From positions 868,001-932,000 of the forward strand of contig NZ_CP104381.1 in NCBI RefSeq assembly GCF_030582395.1: a DNA stretch of 64,000 bases, in the 5' to 3' direction. Shown in pieces: positions 35,488-45,385 of the stretch. The DNA is from Ralstonia pickettii (GTDB lineage: Bacteria; Pseudomonadota; Gammaproteobacteria; Burkholderiales; Burkholderiaceae). The first letter of the stretch is position 1. Each line of letters starts with the position of its first letter. Below the pieces are notes generated by a model that made no database searches, had not been told where the DNA came from, and saw only the letters and a list, made by a program, of their open reading frames with translations. A program made the position numbers and the translations under genes.

Positions 35488-36207
35488 TCAATCTGCAAAC
35501 GCTACGGCCACGCGTCGGTTCTGGCGGCTCTTCTTTTCGATCTTGGTGACGACGACGCGGCCGATTTCGCCGGTAGCGCGCACGTGGGTGCCACCGCACG
35601 GCTGCCGGTCGATGCCGTCGATATGGATGATGCGGATGGCCGATGCGCCCGCCGGCGGCGCCGCGCCGATGGTGCGTACAAGATCGGGCTGGGCGGCCAG
35701 TTCTTCCGGCGTGATCAGGTCGATGCGCACCGGCGTGTTCCGGCCGATGAGTTCATTCAGTTGCGCGGTGAGCGTGTCGCGGTCGAGCGTCGATTCCGGC
35801 AGGTCGAAGTCGATGCGGCCGGCGTCTGGCGAGATGCCGCAGCCTGTGACCGGCACGGGAATGAGCGAGCCCAGCAAGTGCAAACACGTATGCAGTCGCA
35901 TCAGCCGGTGGCGCCGGTCCCAGTCGATGGTGGCCGTGACGGCCGTGCCGGGCGCGGGCAGCGTGAGGCCAGCATTGTCGGCGGGCACATGCAGGACGGT
36001 TTGGCGATCCGGGCTGTAGACGGTGTCGGCAATCGCGATGGTTGTTCCATCGGCCAGGACGAGTGTGCCGGTATCGCCAGCCTGGCCGCCGCTGCGGGCG
36101 TAAAACACCGTTGCATCCAGCTCAATGCCTTCCGGGTGCAGAGCGACGACGGTGGCATCGCAGGTGGTGCGGTAAGCGTCTTCGTCAAAACGTTTCAACG
36201 TTGGCAT
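35488..36207 (-). CDS. alaX: alanyl-tRNA editing protein, AlaX type
   Basis: 239 aa, a free-standing homologue of the AlaRS editing domain. Zinc ligands are all present: His106 and His110 (HTCLH) and Cys204/His208 (CGGTH). N-terminal beta-barrel segment with ATVFYARSGGQAGDTGTL makes it the AlaX-M/L type rather than the short AlaX-S. It deacylates Ser-tRNA-Ala or Gly-tRNA-Ala, but several AlaX-like proteins in operons with transporters may act on other aminoacyl esters. First gene of the operon divergent from mocR; GGAGA lies upstream of the start at 36205-36207. Confidence 0.92.
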   Translation of the reverse strand: MPTLKRFDEDAYRTTCDATVVALHPEGIELDATVFYARSGGQAGDTGTLVLADGTTIAIADTVYSPDRQTVLHVPADNAGLTLPAPGTAVTATIDWDRRHRLMRLHTCLHLLGSLIPVPVTGCGISPDAGRIDFDLPESTLDRDTLTAQLNELIGRNTPVRIDLITPEELAAQPDLVRTIGAAPPAGASAIRIIHIDGIDRQPCGGTHVRATGEIGRVVVTKIEKKSRQNRRVAVAFAD

Positions 36208-36266
36208 GGGGGCGTCTCCGGGTTCGCTGGGGGCGGAATTCTGACCTTGATCCTACCGAACTGTGT

Positions 36267-36309
36267 CTGTACAGTACCTGTACACTTTGTCGTGGCGCTT
36301 TCTGTACAG
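36267..36309. promoter_or_regulatory. three CTGTACAG-type boxes between alaX and the MocR gene
   Basis: CTGTACAG at 36267-36274, CTGTACAC at 36278-36285 and CTGTACAG at 36302-36309. The first two are 11 bp apart (one helical turn), the third 24 bp further. Each full box is palindromic. Repeated boxes of this kind in a divergent promoter region are what MocR/PdxR proteins bind, so this is the probable operator for both directions. Confidence 0.7.
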
Positions 36310-36337
36310 TTTTCTGCCCGCTCCCGCCTACCTCGTC

Positions 36338-37816
36338 ATGAATTCCACCTCCCACATCATCAGCCTGGATGCCCGCCGCGCGGCCGCCCGCCCGGCGGCG
36401 GAGCAGTTGCCGGATCCAATTCCATCCGCGCAGATGACGCTGGTGGACCAGCTCACCGAATGGGCGCGCATGCGCATCGACGAGCGTGTGTTTCGCGCGG
36501 GAATGCGCATGCCGTCGATCCGGCAACTGGCGCAGGAAAAGAGCATTTCGCGGTTCACCGTGGTGGAGGCGTATGAGCGGCTGGTGGCACAGGGGTATCT
36601 GGAATCGCGCCGGGGCTCGGGCTTCTATGTCAAGGAGCGCCAGGCGCCACTGCCCGAGGAGCCGGTTGCGCCGCCGCCCACCGCCGCCCGCAAGATCGAC
36701 GTGACGTGGCTGCTGCGGAACATGTTCCATTCTGCGGAGCCGCGCAAGGCGCCGGGCATCGGCTTTCTGCCCAACGGCTGGCTCGACGGCGAGCTGATCG
36801 CCAACGCGCTGCGCACGCTCGGCCGGCAGAACGGCAACCAGTTTCTCGCGTGGGGATCGCCGCAGGGTTTTTTGCCGCTGCGTCAGCAGTTGCAGACACG
36901 GTTGGCGGAGCTGGAGATCGGCGCGCGGCCGGAACAGATCGTCATGACCTCGGGCATCACGTCGTCGCTCGACCTGATCGCGCGTCAGTACGTGCAGCCC
37001 GGCGATACGGTGCTGGTGGGCGATCCGGCGTGGTTCCTCATGTTCGGCCGCTTTGCCGCGCAAGGGGCGCAGGTGATCGGCGTGCCGTACACCGCCGAGG
37101 GGCCGGATCTGGTTGCGCTGGAGGGGCTGGTGCAGGTGCGCCGGCCCAAGCTGCTGATCATCAATTCGATCCTGCATAACCCGACGGGCACGTCGCTGTC
37201 GGCGGCCAAGGCGTTTCAGTTGCTGCGGCTGGCCGAGCAGTACGGTTTCCTGATCGTCGAAGACGACATCTACGGCGATCTCGCGCCGCCCGGACACCCC
37301 GGCACACGGCTCGCGAGCCTGGACCAGCTGCGCCGCGTCATTTACCTGAGCAGCTTCTCCAAGACGCTGGCGGCGAACCTGCGCGTCGGGTTTATTGCCT
37401 GCCATCCGGAGCTGGCCAAGAACCTCGTCGACGGCAAATTGCTGACGGGCCTCGTCACGCCCGAGATCAACGAGCGCGTGCTCTACAAGATCCTGACTGA
37501 AGGCCATTACCGCAAGCATGTCGAACGCATACGCGCCCGTCTGGACCGCGCCCGCGACGGCGTGCAGCGCAGCCTCGAGCGCATGGGGCTGAAGCTGTTC
37601 GCGCAGCACGGCGCGGGCATGTTCCTCTGGGCCGATACGGGGCAGGACACCAACGCCATTGCCCGCGCCGGGCACGAACAGGGCTATGTGTTTGCGCCCG
37701 GAAGCCTGTTTTCGCCGTCGCAGATGCCGTCGACGTGGATGCGCTTCAACATTGCGACCAGTGCGGACCCGGATCTGCTCCGGTTCCTGGCCGGGCAGCT
37801 CGATCGTGGGGCTTGA
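36338..37816 (+). CDS. MocR/PdxR-type regulator: GntR DNA-binding domain fused to an aminotransferase-like domain
   Basis: 492 aa from the ATG at 36338. N-terminal GntR winged helix, about 30-95 ([35 protein letters not shown]), a Pro/Ala linker, then a fold type I aminotransferase domain with [27 protein letters not shown] and Lys342 in [14 protein letters not shown] to bind PLP. MocR proteins sense PLP or PLP-amino acid adducts and usually control the divergent gene. Here the divergent unit is alaX-eamA-ridA and three CTGTACAG boxes lie between. A longer reading frame starts upstream but would run through the boxes and is not favoured. Confidence 0.92.
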   Translation: MNSTSHIISLDARRAAARPAAEQLPDPIPSAQMTLVDQLTEWARMRIDERVFRAGMRMPSIRQLAQEKSISRFTVVEAYERLVAQGYLESRRGSGFYVKERQAPLPEEPVAPPPTAARKIDVTWLLRNMFHSAEPRKAPGIGFLPNGWLDGELIANALRTLGRQNGNQFLAWGSPQGFLPLRQQLQTRLAELEIGARPEQIVMTSGITSSLDLIARQYVQPGDTVLVGDPAWFLMFGRFAAQGAQVIGVPYTAEGPDLVALEGLVQVRRPKLLIINSILHNPTGTSLSAAKAFQLLRLAEQYGFLIVEDDIYGDLAPPGHPGTRLASLDQLRRVIYLSSFSKTLAANLRVGFIACHPELAKNLVDGKLLTGLVTPEINERVLYKILTEGHYRKHVERIRARLDRARDGVQRSLERMGLKLFAQHGAGMFLWADTGQDTNAIARAGHEQGYVFAPGSLFSPSQMPSTWMRFNIATSADPDLLRFLAGQLDRGA

Positions 37817-37911
37817 AAACCGAGCCCGACGCCCTATCTAGCTTCACAAATCCATGCGGGCGCGCGTGCAAGGTGTCGCCCGCTTCTCTTTCCATTTTTC
37901 AGACCATTTTG

Positions 37912-39843
37912 ATGCAGACGATGAGCGCACCGCACGAGAAGATGGCTTTCCAGGCAGAAGTGAAGCAGCTTCTGCATCTGATGATCCACTCGCTGTACAG
38001 CAACAAGGAAATCTTCCTGCGGGAACTGGTTTCCAATGCGTCCGATGCGGTGGACAAGCTGCGTTTTGAGGGCATCGCCAATCCGTCGCTGCTCGAAGGC
38101 GGCGGCGAGCTTGGCATCCGCATCGGCTTTGATGCGGCCGCGCGCACCATCACGATCGCCGACAACGGTATCGGCATGAGCCGCGACGAGGCCATCCGCA
38201 ACCTCGGCACCATCGCCCGCTCGGGCACGCGCGAGTTCTTCAGCCAGCTTTCGGGCGACCAGCAGAAGGATGCTGCCCTGATCGGCCAGTTTGGCGTGGG
38301 CTTCTACTCGGCGTTTATCGTGGCCGACCGCGTGACGGTGGAATCGCGCCGCGCCGGTGTGGCCGCCAATGAAGCCGTGCGCTGGGAAAGCACCGGCGAC
38401 GGCGAATTCACCGTCGACAGCATCGAACGTGCCGAGCGAGGCACCACCATCACGCTGCACCTGCGCGAAGGTGAGGACGATTTCCTCTCCGCGTGGCGCA
38501 TCAAGTCGGTCGTGCAAAAGTATTCGGACCACATCTCCCTGCCAATCCAGATGCGCAAGGAAGCGTGGGACGAAGAGAAGAAGGCGATGGTGGCCCAGGA
38601 CGAATGGGAAACCATCAACCAGGGCAGCGCGCTGTGGGCCCGTCCGCGCGCTGACGTGACCGATGATCAGTACATCGCGTTCTACCAGCACATTGCCCAC
38701 GAAAACGGCAAGCCGCTCGCCTGGACGCACAACCGCGTGGAAGGCCGTAGCGAATACACGCAGCTGCTGTACCTCCCGACCAACGCGCCGTTCGACCTGT
38801 GGGACCGCGAGCGCCGCAGCGGCCTGAAGCTGTACGTCAAGCGTGTCTTCATCATGGACGACGCAGAGCAACTGCTGCCGGGCTACCTGCGTTTTGTGAA
38901 GGGCGTGATCGATTCGGCCGATCTGCCGTTGAATGTCTCGCGCGAAATCCTGCAGGAAAGCCGCGACGTGAAGGCTATCCGCGAAGGCTCCACCAAGCGC
39001 GTGCTGGGCATGCTGGAATCGATGGCCGAGTCGGATGATGCGGCCGAGAAGGAAAAGTACGCCACGTTCTGGCAGAACTTCGGCCAGGTGCTCAAGGAGG
39101 GCATCGGCGAAGACCACGCCAATAAAGACCGCATTGCCAAGCTGCTGCGCTTCGCTTCCACGCACAACGAAGACAGCGCCCAGACCGTCTCGCTGGCCGA
39201 TTACGTCGGCCGCATGAAGGAAGGCCAGGACAAGATCTACTACGTGACCGCCGAAAACTGGACGGCCGCCAAGTCGAGCCCGCATCTGGAAATCTTCCGC
39301 AAGAAGGGTGTGGAAGTGCTGCTGCTGACCGACCGCGTGGACGAGTGGATGCTGTCGTTCCTGCACGACTTTGAAGAGAAGGAACTGGTGTCGGTGGCGC
39401 GCGGTGATCTCGACCTGGGCGCCTTGGAAGACGAAGCCGAGAAGGCCGAGCACGCCAAGGTGGAAGGCGAGTTCAAGCCGCTGGTCGAGCGTGCCAAGGC
39501 TGTGCTCGGCGACAAGGCCAAGGACGTGCGCATCACGCATCGTCTGACCGATTCGCCGTCGTGCCTGGTGGCCGATGAAGGCGACATCAGCGGCACGCTG
39601 GCCCGTCTGCTCAAGCAAGCCGGCCAACAAGCCCCGGACAGCAAGCCGGTGTTGGAGCTGAACCCGACGCACCCGCTCGTGCGCAAGCTCGCGCTACTGG
39701 AAACCGTGACCGGCAACGAAGCCGATCGCGCCGCTTTTGAGGATCGCCTGCACGTGCTGTTCGACCAGGCCCTACTGGCTGAGGGCGGCGCGTTGGCCGA
39801 CCCGGCGGCGTACGTGCAGCGCGTGAACCGCCTGCTGGCCTGA
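37912..39843 (+). CDS. htpG: molecular chaperone HtpG (Hsp90)
   Basis: 643 aa. ATPase domain with the Hsp90 signature [24 protein letters not shown], and [15 protein letters not shown]; middle domain with SREILQES; C-terminal dimerisation domain. Cytosolic stress chaperone that remodels clients with DnaK. Two possible starts (37912 and 37921) give [10 protein letters not shown] or MSAPHEK; neither has a strong ribosome site. The next gene begins 8 bp after the stop. Confidence 0.96.
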   Translation: MQTMSAPHEKMAFQAEVKQLLHLMIHSLYSNKEIFLRELVSNASDAVDKLRFEGIANPSLLEGGGELGIRIGFDAAARTITIADNGIGMSRDEAIRNLGTIARSGTREFFSQLSGDQQKDAALIGQFGVGFYSAFIVADRVTVESRRAGVAANEAVRWESTGDGEFTVDSIERAERGTTITLHLREGEDDFLSAWRIKSVVQKYSDHISLPIQMRKEAWDEEKKAMVAQDEWETINQGSALWARPRADVTDDQYIAFYQHIAHENGKPLAWTHNRVEGRSEYTQLLYLPTNAPFDLWDRERRSGLKLYVKRVFIMDDAEQLLPGYLRFVKGVIDSADLPLNVSREILQESRDVKAIREGSTKRVLGMLESMAESDDAAEKEKYATFWQNFGQVLKEGIGEDHANKDRIAKLLRFASTHNEDSAQTVSLADYVGRMKEGQDKIYYVTAENWTAAKSSPHLEIFRKKGVEVLLLTDRVDEWMLSFLHDFEEKELVSVARGDLDLGALEDEAEKAEHAKVEGEFKPLVERAKAVLGDKAKDVRITHRLTDSPSCLVADEGDISGTLARLLKQAGQQAPDSKPVLELNPTHPLVRKLALLETVTGNEADRAAFEDRLHVLFDQALLAEGGALADPAAYVQRVNRLLA

Positions 39844-39851
39844 CGACCCGC

Positions 39852-40349
39852 GTGACTCTCAAGCGATGCTTTCCGCCTGTGGTCGACGCGCACACGCGCG
39901 TGCTGATCCTGGGCAGCCTGCCCGGCGAAGCATCGCTTGCGCAGTCGCAGTACTACGCCTACAAGCACAACCAGTTCTGGCGCCTGGCCGGTGCGGTCAT
40001 CGGCCAGGACCTGCCGGGCATGGAATACGCCGCGCGCTTGAAGGCGCTGCTCGCGCATCGCATCGGCTTGTGGGACGTGGTGGCCGAAGCCAAGCGCGAA
40101 GGCAGCCTCGACAGCAAGATTCGGGATCATGCCGGGAATGACCTTGCCGGGCTCATCGCCTCGTTACCTGAACTGGCCGTCATTGCCTTTAACGGCGGCA
40201 CCGCAGCGCGCATCGGCATGAAGGCGCTGGGCGACATTGGCGACCGCCACGCCATCCTCAAACTCCCTTCCAGCAGTCCCGCCTATGCAGCCGTGCCGTA
40301 TGACCAGAAGTTGGCCGCGTGGCTGACATTGCGCGAGTGGCTGTCGTAG
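39852..40349 (+). CDS. DNA-deoxyinosine glycosylase (uracil-DNA glycosylase superfamily, HDG)
   Basis: 165 aa with a GTG start 8 bp after htpG. UDG-fold motifs: ILGSLPGEASL at the start of the active site, QYYAYKHNQFWRL that is typical of the hypoxanthine glycosylase (family 6) branch, LWDVVAEAKREGSLDSKI, and C-terminal LPSSSPAYAA (motif 2-like). It excises hypoxanthine (and perhaps uracil) from DNA arising by deamination. Probably co-transcribed with htpG, so heat stress may raise both. Confidence 0.88.
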   Translation: MTLKRCFPPVVDAHTRVLILGSLPGEASLAQSQYYAYKHNQFWRLAGAVIGQDLPGMEYAARLKALLAHRIGLWDVVAEAKREGSLDSKIRDHAGNDLAGLIASLPELAVIAFNGGTAARIGMKALGDIGDRHAILKLPSSSPAYAAVPYDQKLAAWLTLREWLS

Positions 40350-40627
40350 CGCGGCTTGGCAAATCTGACTACGAAGTGGTCGCGTCATTTCTTGTCCAGC
40401 CAACTGCCATGCTGCGCAAGAGCTGCCGACGTGCATGTCGAGCGGCGCATGGCCAAAGGCTCCGCCCCACCAATCTCGTGCCAAATGCCGCATGACAAGG
40501 CATGCGTGCGCGCCATGCACCGCCCGAATCGCTGGCCTACACTGTGCCCAGCGCAAGAAGGCGCTGCGCCCGCGGTTGCCTGAAGACTGTTGGCGGCCAC
40601 AACACGGATACCAAGGAAATCACTCCC

Positions 40628-41137
40628 ATGACCACACCTTCGATGTACGAGTTTCTCGTACCGACTGCCAACCGCATGCTTGGCAATCTGTCGGCCCTGC
40701 TCGACAAGGCTGCCGCCCATGCAGAAGCGAAGAAGTTCGACCCGGCCAATCTGATGACCGCGCGTCTTGCGCCGGACATGCACCCATTCACGCGGCATGT
40801 GCAGATTGCCTGCGATCAGGCCAAGGGCGGCGCGGCGCGTTTGTCGGGTAACGAGGTGCCGTCGTACCCGGATGTAGAGACGACCATCCCGGAGTTGAAG
40901 GCGCGCATTGCCAAGACGCTGGAGTTCGTCAACAGCATCGACCCCGCAGCGTTTGCCGGCAGCGAAGACCGCCGGATTACGCTCAAGAGCCCGACACGTG
41001 AACTGCAGTTCACGGGCCTCGATTATCTGCGCGGTTTCATGCTGCCGAACCTGTATTTCCATGTCACCACGGCTTACGCGCTGCTGCGCCACAACGGCGT
41101 GGAGATCGGCAAGCTGGACTTCCTGGGTCATCCCTGA
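40628..41137 (+). CDS. DUF1993 family protein
   Basis: 169 aa from ATG 40628, the size of the DUF1993 family. Reads MTTPSMYEFLVPTANRMLGNL at the start, LAPDMHPFTRHVQIACDQAKG in the middle and LPNLYFHVTTAYALLRHNGVEIG near the end. It is predicted to be a DinB-like four-helix bundle, cytosolic, without known function; His residues in the FTRHVQ and YFHVTTAY segments could bind metal as in DinB proteins, which is inference. Preceded by 278 bp without a gene. Confidence 0.88.
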   Translation: MTTPSMYEFLVPTANRMLGNLSALLDKAAAHAEAKKFDPANLMTARLAPDMHPFTRHVQIACDQAKGGAARLSGNEVPSYPDVETTIPELKARIAKTLEFVNSIDPAAFAGSEDRRITLKSPTRELQFTGLDYLRGFMLPNLYFHVTTAYALLRHNGVEIGKLDFLGHP

Positions 41138-41314
41138 GGTTCGCTTCGCCTAGGCCATTGCCCCATCGACCCTGAAGACCGGCTCTATGCGGCTTCCGGG
41201 CGAGCAGGGTGCAGACGTCAAGGGCGCGGCATCCCCCCGCTGCAGCACATCTGTCACAATCGCGCCCGAGGCCGACGCGGGGGGCGTCGGTGCATTTCTC
41301 TATCGGGCCTTCAC

Positions 41315-42073
41315 ATGCCGTTTCTTGGAATCGGGTTTCACGTCATCGTCGCGCTGTTCTTTGCGGTGCACGTCGTGCGCAACAACCAGAACATCTACTG
41401 GTTGTTCATCTTGTTTGCGTTCCCGCTGCTGGGCAGCGTGGTCTATTTCTTCGCGATCTATCTTCCGGAGATGCGCCACTCGCGCGGTGCCCGCGTTGCC
41501 AGTCGCGCAGTGACGCAACTGATCGACCCCAACCGCGCCGTGCGCGAAGCCCGCAACGATTTCGACCGTGCGCCGACCGTGCAGCACCGACTGCGTCTGG
41601 GCGAAGCATTGCTGGAGGCCGGCGATGCGAAGGAAGCCCGCCAGCACTTCGAGCAGGCAGCGACCGGCCCGTTTGCCGGCGACCCGGCCGTGCTGCTGGG
41701 TCTGGCCCGGGCGCAGTTCGCCACGGGCGATGCGGCGCTCGCCAAGGACACGCTGGACAAACTGTTCGAAGCGCATCGCGTGACACGCCAGCAGCCTGAT
41801 CCGACATTGTTGTACGCACGTGCATTGGCCGCAACCAACGCGCCGAATACGCGTGAAGCCTTCGAGCAGGCCCTGATCTGCGCGAACGATGGCGCGGCCC
41901 GTTGCCTCTTCGGCGAATGGCTCCTCGCCCAGAACAACGATGCCGACAAGCAGCGGGCGCAGGCCCTGTTTGAGGAAATCCTGCGCGACGCCAAGCACTG
42001 GACGCGCTACGCCAAAGACCACAATCGCGAATGGCTGCAGCGTGCCGCGGCCGTTCAGTCTTCTTCCCGTTGA
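41315..42073 (+). CDS. membrane-anchored TPR-like protein
   Basis: 252 aa. Residues about 3-20 and 28-48 form two membrane helices (WLFILFAFPLLGSVVYFFAIYL), like the N-terminal anchor of cardiolipin-synthase-type proteins. The rest is helical repeat: RLRLGEALLEAGDAKEARQHFEQA and later ALLGLARAQFATGDAALAKDTLDKLF are TPR-type helices, so a cytosolic protein-interaction platform. No enzyme motif. CACAAT at 41255-41260 is a possible -10. The spermidine-synthase-like gene starts 8 bp after the stop, suggesting one operon. Confidence 0.82.
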   Translation: MPFLGIGFHVIVALFFAVHVVRNNQNIYWLFILFAFPLLGSVVYFFAIYLPEMRHSRGARVASRAVTQLIDPNRAVREARNDFDRAPTVQHRLRLGEALLEAGDAKEARQHFEQAATGPFAGDPAVLLGLARAQFATGDAALAKDTLDKLFEAHRVTRQQPDPTLLYARALAATNAPNTREAFEQALICANDGAARCLFGEWLLAQNNDADKQRAQALFEEILRDAKHWTRYAKDHNREWLQRAAAVQSSSR

Positions 42074-42081
42074 TCCCCTTT

Positions 42082-42957
42082 ATGACGCTGTTGAAACGTA
42101 AATCCATCGAGGCCGTCGCCTCGCGCCGCCCCGCCCACGCAAAGCGCGAGACCCGCCAGGACCGCGATGACGAACCGAAGCGCATGGCCCCGCGCTTCGC
42201 ACCGGTCACGTTCTCTGAACTGGCCGGTGTGCGCTATCTGCACTTTGGTACGGAATGGGTGCAGGGCGCCATGCGCTTGTCCAAGCCCGATGCCATCGAA
42301 CTGGAATACGCGCAGCAGATGATGGCGTGGCTGCTGTTTCTCGACCCGGCTGCGCGAGCGGACTTCCACGTCGTGCAACTGGGTCTCGGCGCTGCCGCTC
42401 TGACCAAGTTCTGCCATCGTCATCTCGCGCCCGCGCAGGTGACGGCGGTGGAGCTGAACCCGTCGGTGATCGTCGCAGCGCGCAGCATGTTCGGCCTGCC
42501 GTTTGACGATGCACGCTTGAGCGTGCACGAGCAGGATGCGTACGACTGGGTGACGGACGCGAGCCACCACGGCACCGTCGATGCGCTGCAGATCGACCTG
42601 TATGACGCCACCGCGCGCGGCCCCGTGCTCGATACGCCGGCGTTCTACAAGGCTTGCCGCCAGGTATTGCGCTCGCCGGGTGTGATGACGATCAACCTTT
42701 TTGGCGACCACACCAGCTTCCCGCGCAATATCGAGCGCATCTGTGACGCGTTCGACAATCGCGTGCTGGTCTTCCCCGAAGTGCATGACGGCAACGTGAT
42801 TGCGCTGGCATTCAATGGCCCGCCGCTGCAGGTCAGCTGGGAAGCCGTGCAGGCGCGCGCCGCCGCGCTGCAGGCCTCGCTCAAACTGCCGGCCAAGGGC
42901 TGGGTCGACGGCCTGCGCAGTGCCAACGCCGGCCAGGAAGACGCACTGTCCATCTGA
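42082..42957 (+). CDS. spermidine-synthase-like protein (SAM-dependent methyltransferase fold)
   Basis: 291 aa from the ATG at 42082, 8 bp after the TPR gene. After a basic N-terminal 30 residues comes a polyamine-synthase-type fold: LGLGAAALTKFCHRHL is the nucleotide-binding loop, VTAVELNPSVIVAAR follows with the acidic ribose-binding residue, and DALQIDLYDATARGP the active-site region, where SpeE has the DxxDP motif. Together these give the family, but polyamine-binding residues are not clearly conserved, so activity on putrescine is unproven. It could be one of the SpeE-like proteins of unknown substrate. Confidence 0.82.
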   Translation: MTLLKRKSIEAVASRRPAHAKRETRQDRDDEPKRMAPRFAPVTFSELAGVRYLHFGTEWVQGAMRLSKPDAIELEYAQQMMAWLLFLDPAARADFHVVQLGLGAAALTKFCHRHLAPAQVTAVELNPSVIVAARSMFGLPFDDARLSVHEQDAYDWVTDASHHGTVDALQIDLYDATARGPVLDTPAFYKACRQVLRSPGVMTINLFGDHTSFPRNIERICDAFDNRVLVFPEVHDGNVIALAFNGPPLQVSWEAVQARAAALQASLKLPAKGWVDGLRSANAGQEDALSI

Positions 42958-42978
42958 TCGCTGCCGCGTGCCGCCCAT

Positions 42979-43008
42979 GCAAAACGCCCCGACTTTCGGG
43001 GCGTTTGC
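42979..43008. terminator. bidirectional terminator
   Basis: Core stem AAACGCCCCG (42982-42991) with CGGGGCGTTT (42997-43006), 5-base loop. Lies between the convergent spermidine-synthase-like and NTF2-like genes. Confidence 0.8.
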
Positions 43009-43024
43009 TTTTGTGCGGGCGCGC

Positions 43025-43423
43025 TCAGCCGGCGCCGCCCATGCCTGGCATCTGGTCGATAAAGCCGGTCACCGTCTGCATGCGGTCGCCTTCGATGCGT
43101 ACGAAATCGGTGCCCTTGACCAGCGCCTGCCCCTCGGGGCCGAGCGTCCAGCGGAAGCGGATCGTGTCCTGCACGACATCCGCGCCGCCGTCGCGCGCAA
43201 AGCGGAAGCCCGGAAACTTGGCCTGCACGCCGGCAATGAGCGCCTCGATGCCGTCATGGCCAATGCCCTGCATCAGAGGATCGACATACGTGGCGCTTTC
43301 AGTCCAGGTTTGCGCGACGAGGGCGCGGCGCCGGGCAGCGTCTGTTGCGTTCCACGCGGCGATGTAACGGTCGACCAGCGTATCGGCGAGTGTGTCGTTG
43401 GCGGCGAGTAGGGTGGCAGTCAT
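43025..43423 (-). CDS. SnoaL/NTF2-like domain protein
   Basis: 132 aa from ATG 43421-43423 with GGAG upstream. NTF2-like cone: DRYIAAWNATDAARRRALVAQTWTESATYVDP, the common opening of SnoaL-like proteins, then RFARDGGADVVQDTIRFRWTLGP and a C-terminal VTGFIDQM strand. Such proteins are small isomerases, hydrolases or ligand binders; no catalytic pair can be named here. Stands alone between a terminator and the VWA gene. Confidence 0.85.
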   Translation of the reverse strand: MTATLLAANDTLADTLVDRYIAAWNATDAARRRALVAQTWTESATYVDPLMQGIGHDGIEALIAGVQAKFPGFRFARDGGADVVQDTIRFRWTLGPEGQALVKGTDFVRIEGDRMQTVTGFIDQMPGMGGAG

Positions 43424-43571
43424 GGCGTTTCTCCGTTCGAAGTGGGGAGCCTGCCCAGCGCGGTGATGATCGACCGCACTGGATGGCTCCATGTTCGGCG
43501 CCAGCGTGGATGGTGTCGATTACGCGCCAGGTAATCACCGCGTCCATGCCCGGAGAAACAGAGGTGTGGCG

Positions 43572-44747
43572 TTACTTTGACAACAACCGCATCGCGGATT
43601 CCAACCCCGCAATCGTCACCGGATACATCCGCGTCTTCATGATCTGGTTGATGACCGAGATGGACTGCCGGTATTCCCACAGGCCCTCCGGCTCGGGGTT
43701 GAGCCAGACAAACTTCGGGAACTGTTCGATCAGCCGCTTGAGCCACGTGGCACCGGCTTCAGCGTTGTTGTATTCCACCGATCCGCCGGCCTGCAGGATT
43801 TCATACGGGCTCATGGTCGCATCACCCACAAAGATCAGCTTGTAATCGGGCGGGTACTTGCGGATGACGTCCCAGGTGGAGAACCGCTCCGCGTGGCGGC
43901 GCCGGTTGTTCTTCCACAGCCATTCGTAGACGCAGTTGTGGAAGTAGTAGTACTCGAGGTGCTTGAACTCGGTCTTGGCGGCGGAGAAAAGTTCTTCCAC
44001 GCGCTTGATGTGGTCGTCCATCGAGCCGCCCACATCCATCAGCATCAGCACCTTGACGTTGTTGTGCCGCTCGGGGCGCATTTTGATGTCGAGCATGCCG
44101 GCGTTGGCAGCGGTGGAGTGGATGGTGTCGTCCAGGTCCAGCTCGATGTCGGCACCATCACGCGCGAACTTGCGCAGGCGGCGCAGCGCCACCTTGATGT
44201 TGCGGGTGCCGAGCTCAACGGTGTCGTCGTAGTCCTTGTACGCGCGCGCTTCCCATACCTTGACCGCAGTGCGGTTGCCCTTCGATGGCCCGCCGATGCG
44301 GATGCCTTCGGGGTTATAACCGCCGTGCCCGAACGGCGACGTGCCACCCGTCCCGATCCACTTGTTGCCGCCTTCGTGACGCTCGTGCTGCTCGTTCAGC
44401 AGTTCTTTCAGCCGCTCCATCAGTTTGTCGAGGCCGCCCATGGCCTCGATCTTGGCTTTTTCCTCGGGCGAGAGTTCGCGCTCCAGCTTCTTGGTGAGCC
44501 AATCCAGCGGAATGTCCGCGCGCCAATCCACCGCGCCTTCCACGCCCTTGAAGTAGGCGCCGAACGCCTGATCGAATTTGTCGAAATGCTTTTCGTCCTT
44601 CACCAGCGTCATGCGCGCCAGGAAGTAGAACTCGTCGAGGGACGGCGCGATGACCTGCTGCTTGAGCCCTTCAAGAAGCGTCAGGTATTCCTTGACCGAG
44701 ACCGGCAGCTTGGCGTGCCGCAGCGTGAAGAAGAAATCGATGAGCAT
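43572..44747 (-). CDS. VWA-domain protein, CoxE-like
   Basis: 391 aa. N-terminal half is the CoxE-like helical region (FFFTLRHAKLPVSVKEYLTLLEGL, LARMTLVKDEKHFDKFDQAF); the C-terminal VWA domain has a MIDAS-like LMDVGGSMDD (DxGGS, a common variant of DxSxS), then GDATMSPYEIL and a final SAMRLLSK. VWA proteins of this type work with MoxR AAA+ ATPases, whose gene is two places upstream in the same operon; the pair usually inserts metal or activates a partner enzyme. No signal peptide. Order moxR, GNAT, VWA with 16 and 13 bp gaps. Confidence 0.9.
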   Translation of the reverse strand: MLIDFFFTLRHAKLPVSVKEYLTLLEGLKQQVIAPSLDEFYFLARMTLVKDEKHFDKFDQAFGAYFKGVEGAVDWRADIPLDWLTKKLERELSPEEKAKIEAMGGLDKLMERLKELLNEQHERHEGGNKWIGTGGTSPFGHGGYNPEGIRIGGPSKGNRTAVKVWEARAYKDYDDTVELGTRNIKVALRRLRKFARDGADIELDLDDTIHSTAANAGMLDIKMRPERHNNVKVLMLMDVGGSMDDHIKRVEELFSAAKTEFKHLEYYYFHNCVYEWLWKNNRRRHAERFSTWDVIRKYPPDYKLIFVGDATMSPYEILQAGGSVEYNNAEAGATWLKRLIEQFPKFVWLNPEPEGLWEYRQSISVINQIMKTRMYPVTIAGLESAMRLLSK

Positions 44748-44763
44748 GGTGGTCCTCCGGCGC

Positions 44764-45372
44764 TCAGGCGCGCGGTTGCTCGAGCTTGTATTGCAGATGG
44801 CGTTTCACGGTCAGCCATTCCGATTCGATGATCGAGAACACGACCGTGTCGCGGAAGCTGCCGTCCGGCATGCGCTGGTGATTGCGCAGCACGCCGTCCT
44901 GCTTGGCGCCCAGCCGGGCGATGGCCGCGCGGCTCTGGTGATTCATCCAGTGTGTGCGGAATTCCACCGCAATGCAGCGCAGTGTCTCGAATGCGTGCGT
45001 GAGCAGCAGCAACTTGCATTCGGTGTTGACCGCCGTCCGCTGTACGGATTTGGCGTACCACGTGTGGCCGATTTCGAGCCGCCGGTTGGCTTCGTCCACG
45101 TTGAAGAGGCGCGTGGCACCGACCACCTTGCCCGGCTGCCCATCGTGCATCTCTCGCACGACGAACGGCATGGCACCCAGGCGTTCGCGCATGTCGAGGG
45201 CAATGGCCAGCCATTCGCCGGTCTTGTCGGGCGAGGGGACGGATGTGTACCAAAGCTTCCACAGCTCGCCATCGGCGGCCGCGGCGCGCACTTCGTCCTC
45301 GTGCTCCGGGCCGAGCGGCTCCAGCCAGGCGTGCTGGCCGCACAGCGTGACAGGCTCGATCAGGCGCGGCAT
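44764..45372 (-). CDS. GNAT-family N-acetyltransferase (RimJ/RimL-like)
   Basis: 202 aa. GNAT fold: WKLWYTSVPSP near the N-terminus, MPFVVREM and VVGATRLFNVDEANRRLEIGHTWYAKSVQRTAVNTECK carrying the acetyl-CoA pyrophosphate loop (QRTAVN, in the place of the R/Q-x-x-G-x-G/A signature), then TLRCIAVEFRTHWMNHQSRAAIARLGAKQDGVLR. It resembles the N-terminal or small-molecule acetyltransferases of the RimL type. Sits between moxR (13 bp) and the VWA gene (16 bp), so it may modify the VWA or its target; that is inference. Confidence 0.88.
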   Translation of the reverse strand: MPRLIEPVTLCGQHAWLEPLGPEHEDEVRAAAADGELWKLWYTSVPSPDKTGEWLAIALDMRERLGAMPFVVREMHDGQPGKVVGATRLFNVDEANRRLEIGHTWYAKSVQRTAVNTECKLLLLTHAFETLRCIAVEFRTHWMNHQSRAAIARLGAKQDGVLRNHQRMPDGSFRDTVVFSIIESEWLTVKRHLQYKLEQPRA

Positions 45373-45385
45373 GGTGGTGGCTCGC

